A DNA stretch of 64,000 nt from Lentzea terrae. Its GTDB lineage: Bacteria > Actinomycetota > Actinomycetes > Mycobacteriales > Pseudonocardiaceae. Below are positions 40,256 through 46,954 of this stretch, one piece after another. Below the pieces are notes generated by a model. That model searched no databases. It saw nothing but the letters and a program-made list of their open reading frames with translations, and was not told the DNA's origin. Made by a program: the position numbers and the translations under genes. Each line of letters opens with the position of its first letter. Within the stretch, counting starts at the first letter, position 1. The DNA is taken from positions 466,208 to 530,207 of the forward strand of contig NZ_QFWW01000030.1 in NCBI RefSeq assembly GCF_003265345.1, given 5' to 3'.

Positions 40256-40267
40256 GTTGTTTTTGCG

Positions 40268-40810
40268 ATGAGAGACGTGATCTATCTGGACCGGATGGAG
40301 CAGGCCGAGACCCTGCTCAAGCCGCAGCGCGTGGAGGTGCTGCGGCAGCTCGCCGCGCCGCGCTCGTGCACCGAGGTCGCCGAGGTGCTCGACCAGACGC
40401 CGCAACGCGTGCACTACCACGTGAAACAGCTGGTCAAGGCCGGTCTGGCCACGCAGGTCGCCGAACGCAAGGTGCGCGGCGTCCAGGAGGGCCTCTACCA
40501 GGCCGTGGCGCGCTCGTACTGGCTGTCGCCGCGGCTGGTCGGCCGGATCGGGTCGCGCGACGAGCTGGCGCTGGGCCACCTCGTGGATCTCGCCGAACAG
40601 ATCCAGGTCGACGTGGCGGCGCTGGACCGCAACTCCGAGCTCCCGTCGGTGGGCGTGTCCGGCGAGATCCGCGTCCGGCCGGAAGAGCGCCAGCAGTTCC
40701 TCGCCGAGCTGCAGACGACGTTGCAGGACCTCTTCACCCGATACGGCGGCGCGGAAGGGGATGCGTTCCGCATCGCGCTCGCCTGCTATCCCAAAGGAGA
40801 CAACCGATGA
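40268..40810 (+). CDS. ArsR-like winged-helix regulator
   Basis: A 180-residue protein with an N-terminal winged helix (about 14-70: LLKPQRVEVLRQLAAPRSC, TEVAEVLDQTPQRVHYHVKQLVKAGL, quoted in short parts). Its helical C-terminus (95-180) has no cysteine or metal site, so it senses something other than metal. The stop overlaps the SRPBCC gene start (ATGA 40807-40810). Together they form a regulator plus ligand-binding protein unit, as often seen for START-like AHSA1 proteins. It probably binds the TTTGAACGTTCAAA palindrome in its own promoter. Confidence 0.85.
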   Translation: MRDVIYLDRMEQAETLLKPQRVEVLRQLAAPRSCTEVAEVLDQTPQRVHYHVKQLVKAGLATQVAERKVRGVQEGLYQAVARSYWLSPRLVGRIGSRDELALGHLVDLAEQIQVDVAALDRNSELPSVGVSGEIRVRPEERQQFLAELQTTLQDLFTRYGGAEGDAFRIALACYPKGDNR

Positions 40811-41673
40811 GCACCGGAACCGTCCGCGTTCGCACGTCCGCGCCCGCCGCCCGGATCTACGAGGCCTTGACGACCGCAGAGGGCCTGCAGACCTGGCTCG
40901 CCGAGCACGCGCACGTGGATCTGGAGGGCGGCCAGTTCGAGTTCTGGGGGCGCTACACCCCGGAAGGCGAACGCGGCCGGCAGAAGCTGCTGAGCTACGA
41001 CGACACGTCAGTGCGCTACTCGTGGCAGCTGTACGGCACCGAATACACGGTCGAACTCGGCATCGAGCAGCGTGACGGCGAGACGGTCATCGCGGCGACG
41101 CAGACGCCGTACCCGAGCTGGGGCATCGGCGACGAGAAGTCGGAGATCCTCCAGACGTTCTGGCCGCTGGTGCTGGCGAACCTGGTCGAGCACGTCGAGG
41201 GACGGCCGGCGTTCGGGTTCTGCGACTTCACGACGGCCGAGCAGCGGTTCGAGACCGACATCGCGGCGACGCCGGCGGCCATCATCGACGCGCTGACCGA
41301 CCCCGACGTGTTCGCGCGGTGGTTCGGGGCGCGGATCGAGATCGAGCCGCACGTCGGCGGCCGGTGGACGATGGGCAGCCTGGAGGAGAACCCAAACCCG
41401 GCGAAGATCATCGCGCTCGACGAGGGGCACTTCGCGCTGGACTTCCAGGAGGGGATGGTCGCGTCCTGGGAGCTCAAGGGATCGGAAGGCCGGACGCACC
41501 TCACGTTCGTGCAGAGCGGGTTCGACGCCGGCAGCCCGCCGTACGGGGCGTGGATGGGCTGGCTCAGCGGTTTCGCGGACATGAAGCGGATGCTGGAGCT
41601 GCCCAACTGGCGCCCGATGTGGCACTCGTACGACATTCCCGGTTTGCCGGATGGCGTGCTCGTGCTCGAATAA
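40807..41673 (+). CDS. Two-domain SRPBCC (AHSA1/START-like) protein
   Basis: A 288-residue protein with two SRPBCC domains in tandem: residues 1-135 (VRVRTSAPAARIYEALTTAEGLQTWL) and 145-285 (FETDIAATPAAIIDALTDPDVFARWF). Each begins with the typical helix-grip pattern and W-L/F after the 'ALT' helix. Such proteins hold hydrophobic ligands or act as hydrolases or cyclases. It is translationally coupled to the ArsR-like regulator. A clear hairpin follows 16 bp after the stop. The ligand is unknown. Confidence 0.85.
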   Translation: MSTGTVRVRTSAPAARIYEALTTAEGLQTWLAEHAHVDLEGGQFEFWGRYTPEGERGRQKLLSYDDTSVRYSWQLYGTEYTVELGIEQRDGETVIAATQTPYPSWGIGDEKSEILQTFWPLVLANLVEHVEGRPAFGFCDFTTAEQRFETDIAATPAAIIDALTDPDVFARWFGARIEIEPHVGGRWTMGSLEENPNPAKIIALDEGHFALDFQEGMVASWELKGSEGRTHLTFVQSGFDAGSPPYGAWMGWLSGFADMKRMLELPNWRPMWHSYDIPGLPDGVLVLE

Positions 41674-41689
41674 TCGGGTGTGGAACCAG

Positions 41690-41722
41690 CGGGTGAGAGC
41701 CAGATCATTCGACTCTCACCCG
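41690..41722 (+). terminator. Hairpin terminator after the SRPBCC gene
   Basis: CGGGTGAGAG (41690-41699) and CTCTCACCCG (41713-41722) pair perfectly with a 13-nt loop, 16 bp past the stop codon. Confidence 0.75.
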
Positions 41723-41767
41723 TTTGCGCCTGGCTTTCGTCGGCGGGTGCTCGATAACTTCGGGGTC

Positions 41768-41842
41768 GTGCTTCAGTCAGCCCGAGTCGCCGTCGCCGCT
41801 GCGTTGATCGCCTTCTCCGTGACGGCGTCGATCTTCTTCTAG
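41768..41842 (+). CDS. Possible 24-residue hydrophobic peptide
   Basis: A GTG at 41768 stands 7 nt after a -10-like TAACTT (41755-41760), directly following a terminator. The reading frame gives 24 residues, mostly one hydrophobic helix (VAVAAALIAFSVTASIFF), and ends 4 bp into the convergent gene's 3' end. This is the pattern of a leaderless small membrane peptide. There is no homology evidence, so treat it as a candidate. Confidence 0.35.
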   Translation: MLQSARVAVAAALIAFSVTASIFF

Positions 41843-42351
41843 AACCACGCCATGACCATGCCCGGTGAGGCCGCGAGGAAGCTGAACCTCGCGAAGCGGC
41901 CCACCATCCCGGTCACGACGAACATCGCCGTCGACATGCCCGCGAGTCCGGCGAGCACGCTCGTCGCCATGAACGGCGGCACTCCCACCAGCGCGCTCAC
42001 CGCGTGCGTACCGGCCATCCAGTTCGGGTGCGCCCGGCACTTCACGTGGATCCAGTCACCCCAGCGGTGCATCCGCGTGCCAGGTCCGAACCAGCGCGCC
42101 AGTTTCGACGGCTTGGTGCGCTCTTTCTTGGTGCGGTGCATGAACTTGGGCAGCTTGAGGTCGCCTCGTGCCGCGTAGAAGTACAGCAGCTTGCCGAGCA
42201 CCTGGGCCGTCGCCACGACCAGACCCACGACGAAGCACGAGACACCGGGCCAGCGCGCGCCGACACCCACCACCCACATTTCGATGCTGATGAAGGGGAT
42301 GATGGCCGAGCCGAACGCGACCCCGAAGGTGAGGCCAACCAAGCCGAGCAC
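41839..42351 (-). CDS. Small DedA/VTT-like membrane protein
   Basis: A 170-residue protein with four hydrophobic segments (about 1-20, 33-58, 112-135, 138-165) and a basic cytoplasmic loop (62-108, rich in Lys/Arg: MHRTKKERTKPSK). The GTRMHRWGDW region and the AGTHAVSALVGVPPF segment recall short SNARE-associated (VTT/DedA) proteins and the YqaA-like group, which flip or transport lipids. It is shorter than typical DedA (about 200). It stands alone with no operon mate: the GNAT gene just upstream is 21 bp away and reads the same way. Confidence 0.7.
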   Translation of the reverse strand: MLGLVGLTFGVAFGSAIIPFISIEMWVVGVGARWPGVSCFVVGLVVATAQVLGKLLYFYAARGDLKLPKFMHRTKKERTKPSKLARWFGPGTRMHRWGDWIHVKCRAHPNWMAGTHAVSALVGVPPFMATSVLAGLAGMSTAMFVVTGMVGRFARFSFLAASPGMVMAWF

Positions 42352-42372
42352 CCGGCCGAGGCTACACAGGTC

Positions 42373-42915
42373 TCAGGAGGCGAGTCGGACGGTCAGCGGC
42401 CCGGACACCCGGATTTCGCGCAACGGACGCCCGCCTGCGTCCAATGTGCGTACGGTGCCGTCACCCGTCCAGCCGATCCGTTCGTAGAAGTTCCGCGAAG
42501 CCTCGTCCGCTTCCGGCACCCACGCGATGCCGCGCGTCGCCCCGGATTCCTTCAGCCGTTTTGCCGCTTCCGCCACGAGTCGCGTGCCGTGCCCGCGCCG
42601 GCCCCACCGCGGTTCGACCAGAACGCTGATCAACGCCGTGGTTTCCGCGTCTTCCGGGAGCGTTCCGTCCGCTTTGGCCACCTCGTCGTCCGGGGCCTTG
42701 CTCGCGACCGCGAACCCGACCGTCCACTCCCCCTCGGTCGCCCTGAGCACGGCTTCTTGCTGAACCGCCAGCGACCACGCCTCCTCGGTGTCGAGTGTGT
42801 CGAGGATTTCTTGTGGTAGGAGTTGGGCGTAGGCGAGCCGCCACGTCTCGCGGTGGATGCGGATGATCTCCGCGAGGTCAGCAGCGGTGGCGATCTGGAC
42901 GCCGGCGTCGGCCAT
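42373..42915 (-). CDS. GNAT-family N-acetyltransferase
   Basis: A 180-residue GNAT protein. The acetyl-CoA pyrophosphate loop is PRWGRRGHGTRLVAEA (motif A, RxxGxG/A, about 105-120), followed by GIAWVPEADEASRNFYERIGW, the usual C-terminal beta-alpha pattern with NFYER. The acceptor is unknown. It is divergent from the YcaQ-type gene with about 60 bp between starts. Confidence 0.85.
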   Translation of the reverse strand: MADAGVQIATAADLAEIIRIHRETWRLAYAQLLPQEILDTLDTEEAWSLAVQQEAVLRATEGEWTVGFAVASKAPDDEVAKADGTLPEDAETTALISVLVEPRWGRRGHGTRLVAEAAKRLKESGATRGIAWVPEADEASRNFYERIGWTGDGTVRTLDAGGRPLREIRVSGPLTVRLAS

Positions 42916-42976
42916 AACCGCACCTTATCGACGGAGTGTCCGAGAATTGTCAGGGGTGCGTGGCAACATCGGCGAC

Positions 42977-44185
42977 GTGCAGAGGATGAGCGCCGACGTC
43001 GCCCGCCGAATCGCCCTGGGGGCACAGGGCTTCACCGACCTGCGTCCAGCGGCGGCCACCCGCAGGCACCTGCAACGGGTGCTCTCGCGCGTGCAACTGC
43101 TGCAGATCGACTCGGTGAACGTGGCCGTGCGCGCCCACTACATGCCGTTGTTCTCGCGCCTGGGCGCCTACGACCCCATGCTCCTGGACGACGCGGCGTG
43201 GACGCACTCGTCGCGCAAGCCCCGCATGCTGGTGGAGACCTGGGCCCACGAGGCGTCCCTGGTGCCGGTGCTCGACTGGCCGCTGTTCCACTCGGGCGCC
43301 AAGAAGCGCGGCTGGTGGCAGAACTACCAGACGATCCTCGAACGCTCGCCGCAACTGGTCGACGAGGTCCTGGCCGCGGTGAAGGAGCTCGGCCCGATCG
43401 GTGCCGGCGCCCTGGAGAAGGCTCTGACGGGCGACTCCGGCCGGTCGAAGGGTCCGTGGTGGGACTGGTCCGAGGTCAAGCGCGTGTGCGAGGTCCTCTT
43501 CGGCGTAGGCGTGCTGACCACCGGCACCCGTCGTTCCTTTGAACGCCTGTACGACCTGACCGAGCGCGTAATCCCACCGGATGTCTTGGCGCAGAGGTGG
43601 ACGCCGGAGGAGGGCGCGCGGGAGCTCGTTCTGCGCTCCGCAGTGGCGCTGGGGGTGGCGACCGAGCCAGATCTGCGCGACTACTACCGGCTGGACCCAC
43701 GACGCTCGCAGGCAGCGGTGGCGTCCCTGGTCGAGGACGGCGTCCTGGAGCCGGTGTCCGTCGACGGCTGGCGCGGCGTCGGCTACCGGCACGTCGACGC
43801 GAAGGCACCGCGCCGCGTGGCCGGGCGGGCGTTGCTGTGCCCGTTCGACCCGTTGATCTGGGAGCGGGCCCGCACAGAGCGCATCTTCGGCTTCCGCTAC
43901 CGCATCGAGATCTACGTACCCGAGCCGCGCCGCGTGCACGGCTACTACGTGTTCCCGTTCCTGCTGGACGGCGAGCTCGTGGGCCGGGTGGACATCAAGG
44001 CCGACCGCGCGGCCGGGGTGCTGCGCGTGCAGTCGGCGTGGGCGGAGGACGGGGTGGACCGGCCACGGGTCGCGGCCGAGCTCGCCGGGGAGTTGAAGCA
44101 CATGGCCGAGTGGCTCGGGCTGGAGGACGTGCTGGTGGTGCAGAAGGGGGATCTGGCGGCAGAACTGGCCGTCGCTGCGCGCTGA
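42977..44185 (+). CDS. YcaQ/AlkX-type winged-helix DNA glycosylase (HTH_42)
   Basis: A 402-residue protein of the HTH_42 family. It opens ARRIALGAQGF and LQLLQIDSVNV, with the QxD-type active-site segment (IDSVNV) described for YcaQ, a glycosylase that unhooks DNA interstrand crosslinks such as those of nitrogen mustards and azinomycin-like agents. Tandem winged helices follow, then the LLCPFDPLIWERART and FPFLLDGELVGRVDIKADR motifs of the C-terminus (in pieces). In actinomycetes these genes often give self-resistance to alkylating natural products. GTG 42977 is chosen; GTG 42956 and ATG 42986 are alternatives. Its 3' end is partly duplicated just downstream. Confidence 0.85.
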   Translation: MQRMSADVARRIALGAQGFTDLRPAAATRRHLQRVLSRVQLLQIDSVNVAVRAHYMPLFSRLGAYDPMLLDDAAWTHSSRKPRMLVETWAHEASLVPVLDWPLFHSGAKKRGWWQNYQTILERSPQLVDEVLAAVKELGPIGAGALEKALTGDSGRSKGPWWDWSEVKRVCEVLFGVGVLTTGTRRSFERLYDLTERVIPPDVLAQRWTPEEGARELVLRSAVALGVATEPDLRDYYRLDPRRSQAAVASLVEDGVLEPVSVDGWRGVGYRHVDAKAPRRVAGRALLCPFDPLIWERARTERIFGFRYRIEIYVPEPRRVHGYYVFPFLLDGELVGRVDIKADRAAGVLRVQSAWAEDGVDRPRVAAELAGELKHMAEWLGLEDVLVVQKGDLAAELAVAAR

Positions 44186-44385
44186 CCTCGCGCCTGCTCG
44201 AACCACGAGTTGGCCGCGTCCCGTTCAACCCGCCCGGGTTACGGCGTTCGCGGAGAACGGTGTGGACCGACCACGGTCGCGGCCGACACGCGGGCGAGCC
44301 CAGCCCTCTGACTCGGGCTGGAAGGCGTGCTCGTGGTGCAGCAGGGCGATCTGGCAGCGGACCTGGTCGTCACCGTCGCGCACGG
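44186..44385 (+). repeat. Decayed tandem-duplication remnant of the YcaQ/TPR gene junction
   Basis: The stretch 44251-44389 repeats the last 147 bp of the YcaQ gene (for example GGTGTGGACCGACCACGG against GGGGTGGACCGGCCACGG, then CGTGCTCGTGGTGCAGCAG against CGTGCTGGTGGTGCAGAAG). 44196-44240 repeats part of the TPR-like gene at about 44516-44560 (CTCGAACCACGAGT, CCGTTCAACCCGCCCGG against CCGATCGACCCGCCCGG). The segment is thus a mixed, diverged copy of both gene ends, left from a tandem duplication followed by deletion. It contains no intact gene. Confidence 0.7.
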
Positions 44386-44823
44386 CTAACCGTGCAGCTC
44401 GATCGCCTTCCGCATCGTCTCGCGGGCCCGCCCCCGGTCCCCCGCGATGTCGTACGCGTACGCGAGCCGGAACCACACCCGCCAATCCTCCGGCGAAGCC
44501 TCCACCTCGGCCCGCCGCTCCTCGAACCACGAGTCCGCGGCATCCCGATCGACCCGCCCGGACGGCCGGCGCGGCAGGTGCGACACGTCCGGCAGCAGCC
44601 CGTCGGCGTCCAGCTCACGCGCCATCTTCTCGGTCTCCCAACCAAAACGCAGGTTGGAATAGACGAGCCACACGCCGATCAGCGGCAGGATCAGCACGCC
44701 CACGCCGAGCAGCACACCGACCAACGAGCCGGTCTGCAGCAAAGCCACAGCCCGGCCCGCGAGCAGGACGAAGTAGACCGCGAGAGCCGCGATCAGCAGC
44801 CCGACGGTGACCCGGACCTTCAC
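44386..44823 (-). CDS. Membrane-anchored TPR-like protein next to dapB
   Basis: A 145-residue protein with two membrane helices (5-24 and 34-57) and a cytoplasmic tail ending in one TPR-like helix pair (EDWRVWFRLAYAYDIAGDRGRARETMRKAIEL, read as residues about 110-142). The position after dapB equals that of mycobacterial Rv2772c, a membrane protein of unknown function. The start overlaps the dapB stop (44820-44823). Part of the 3' coding region has a diverged duplicate at 44196-44240. Confidence 0.75.
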   Translation of the reverse strand: MKVRVTVGLLIAALAVYFVLLAGRAVALLQTGSLVGVLLGVGVLILPLIGVWLVYSNLRFGWETEKMARELDADGLLPDVSHLPRRPSGRVDRDAADSWFEERRAEVEASPEDWRVWFRLAYAYDIAGDRGRARETMRKAIELHG

Positions 44824-45557
44824 AGGTCGAGGTACTTGTCGAGTCCGACAGCCAGGCCAGGGCGGGAAACGATCTCCCGCACACCGAGCACGACACCCGG
44901 CATGAACGACGTGCGGTGCAGCGAGTCCTGACGCAGCGTCAGCGTCTCGCTCTCCCCGCCGAACACGACCTCCTGGTGCGCGATCATCCCGGAGATCCGC
45001 AGCGAGTGAACGCGCACGCCGTCAACGACCGCACCGCGCGCGCCCGGCTCTTCCTGGGTGGTCGCGTCGGGCATCGGGTCCATTCCGGAGCGCGCCGCGG
45101 CGATCAAACGTGCCGTGTGCGCTGCGGTGCCCGACGGGGCGTCGGCCTTGCGCGGGTGGTGCAGCTCGATGATCTCGGCCGACTCGTAGTAGCGAGCGGC
45201 GATCTCCGAGAAGCGCATCAGCAGCACGGCACCGATGCCGAAGTTCGGCGCCACGAGCACACCGACGGAAGGCTGCGCGGCCAGCATCTTCTCGACCGCG
45301 GCGAGCTTCGCGTTGTCGAAACCGGAAGTGCCCACCACGCAATGGATTCCGGCGTCGATGCAGAACGAGAGGTTCTGCATCACCACGTCGGGGTGCGTGA
45401 AGTCGACGACCACATCAGCACGAGCATCGACCAGAGCGGACAGCGGGTCGTCGGCGTCGATCTCCGCCACGACCTCCATGTCCTTCGCGGCCTCGACCGC
45501 GCGGACCACCTCGGAACCCATGCGGCCCCGCGCGCCGAGAACTCCGACGCGAATCAT
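44820..45557 (-). CDS. dapB: 4-hydroxy-tetrahydrodipicolinate reductase
   Basis: A 245-residue enzyme that reduces the DapA product with NAD(P)H. The dinucleotide loop GARGRMG is at 8-14, the catalytic region ELHHPRKADAPSGTA holds the His pair and Lys, and GTSG and APNFGIG are intact. It is the short actinobacterial form. It sits in the chain pnp-pepR-dapB with 4-bp overlaps on both sides, so it is expressed with PNPase and the M16 peptidase. Confidence 0.96.
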   Translation of the reverse strand: MIRVGVLGARGRMGSEVVRAVEAAKDMEVVAEIDADDPLSALVDARADVVVDFTHPDVVMQNLSFCIDAGIHCVVGTSGFDNAKLAAVEKMLAAQPSVGVLVAPNFGIGAVLLMRFSEIAARYYESAEIIELHHPRKADAPSGTAAHTARLIAAARSGMDPMPDATTQEEPGARGAVVDGVRVHSLRISGMIAHQEVVFGGESETLTLRQDSLHRTSFMPGVVLGVREIVSRPGLAVGLDKYLDL

Positions 45558-46954
45558 GCAATCACCTCGTGTACCTGGTCCGGCAGATCATCGGCGTGAT
45601 CGTAGGGCCCGACCACCGCCGCAGCGACCGGGCGGCGCAGCAGATCACGTGCGAGGACCGCCACTTCGTCAGAAGTGACGGCGTCGATCCGCGCGAGAGT
45701 CTGCTCAACGCTCAGATGGTCGCCGTAGTTCAGTTCGGACTTGCCGATGCGCGACATCCGGGAACTGGTGTCCTCCAGTCCCAGCACCAGCGCACCGCGG
45801 AGCTGTCCCTTGCCGCGCGCCACTTCCGCGTCGGACAGACCGCCACGAGCAACGTCCACGAGCACCTCGCGGATCACGCCGGCGGTCTCCCCCAGGCGGT
45901 CCGGCTGGCAGCCCGCGTAGACGGCGAACGTGCCGGTGTCCGCGTACAGGCCGACGGACGAGTACACCTGGTACGCCAGGCCTCGCCGCTCGCGGACCTC
46001 CTGGAACAGCCGGGAGCTCATGCCGCCGCCGATCGCCGCGTTCAGCACGTTCAACGCGAACCGGCGCTCGTCGTGGCGGTCCAGGCCCTTCATGCCGAGC
46101 ATCAGGTGCGCCTGCTCGGTGTCGTCGGTGTGCAGCACCAGCTTGCGGGCGTCGGCGATGCGCGCCCGGCCGGCGCGAGGTGCGATCGCGTTGCCCTCGC
46201 GGGCCAGCCGGTCACCGATCGCCTTGCGCACCAACCGCATCACGTGCGCGTGCTCGATGTTGCCCGCTACCGAGAACACCATGCGCGGCAGCGTGTAGTT
46301 CCTCTTGTAGAACGAGAAGAGGTTGTCCCGCTGCATGTCCTGAATGGACTTCTCGGTGCCGAGCACGGGACGGCCCAACGCGTGCCCGCCGAACAACGCC
46401 TCGATGAACGCGTCGTGCAGCAGGTCCTCGGGGTCGTCGTCGCGCATCGCGATCTCTTCGAGCACGACACCGCGTTCGGTCTCGAAGTCGCGCGGACCGC
46501 AGATCGCCTCGAACACCACGTCGGAGACGAGGTCGACCGCCAGCGGCAGGTCCTCGTCCAGCACGTGCGCGTAGTAGCAGGTGTGCTCCTTGGCGGTGAA
46601 CGCGTTCAGCTCGCCGCCGACCGCGTCGATCTCCTCGGCGATGGCCGCAGCCGACCGGCGCGCGGTTCCCTTGAACAGCAGGTGTTCCAGGTAGTGCGCG
46701 GCACCGGCCACTTCCGGCCGTTCGTCACGGGAGCCGACCTGCACCCACAGCCCGACCGAGGCGGACCGCACGCTCGGGATGCGCTCGGTGATGACCCGCA
46801 GGCCAGAGGGCAGCATGCTGCGCCGCACCTCCGAGCCCGCGGACATCTCGAGCACCCGCGTGCTGCCCGGCCGCTGGAGGTGCCCCAACCGTCCGGTACG
46901 CGGACGGCCGCGGGTGGATGCACCCGCGGCCGTCACGTTGTCTGTCCCACTCAC
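45554..46954 (-). CDS. pepR: M16-family zinc peptidase (PepR)
   Basis: A 466-residue insulinase-type peptidase with the inverted zinc motif HYLEH at 87-91 and the downstream Glu in ETERGVVLEEI. The C-terminal M16 half has the R/Y pair region RERRGLAYQVYS. It probably degrades small peptides, possibly those released from the envelope or signal peptides. Placement directly after pnp, with a 4-bp overlap (46951-46954), is conserved in mycobacteria (Rv2782c). A 35-residue N-terminal extension before the domain is Arg/Gly-rich and unmatched. Confidence 0.92.
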   Translation of the reverse strand: MSGTDNVTAAGASTRGRPRTGRLGHLQRPGSTRVLEMSAGSEVRRSMLPSGLRVITERIPSVRSASVGLWVQVGSRDERPEVAGAAHYLEHLLFKGTARRSAAAIAEEIDAVGGELNAFTAKEHTCYYAHVLDEDLPLAVDLVSDVVFEAICGPRDFETERGVVLEEIAMRDDDPEDLLHDAFIEALFGGHALGRPVLGTEKSIQDMQRDNLFSFYKRNYTLPRMVFSVAGNIEHAHVMRLVRKAIGDRLAREGNAIAPRAGRARIADARKLVLHTDDTEQAHLMLGMKGLDRHDERRFALNVLNAAIGGGMSSRLFQEVRERRGLAYQVYSSVGLYADTGTFAVYAGCQPDRLGETAGVIREVLVDVARGGLSDAEVARGKGQLRGALVLGLEDTSSRMSRIGKSELNYGDHLSVEQTLARIDAVTSDEVAVLARDLLRRPVAAAVVGPYDHADDLPDQVHEVIA

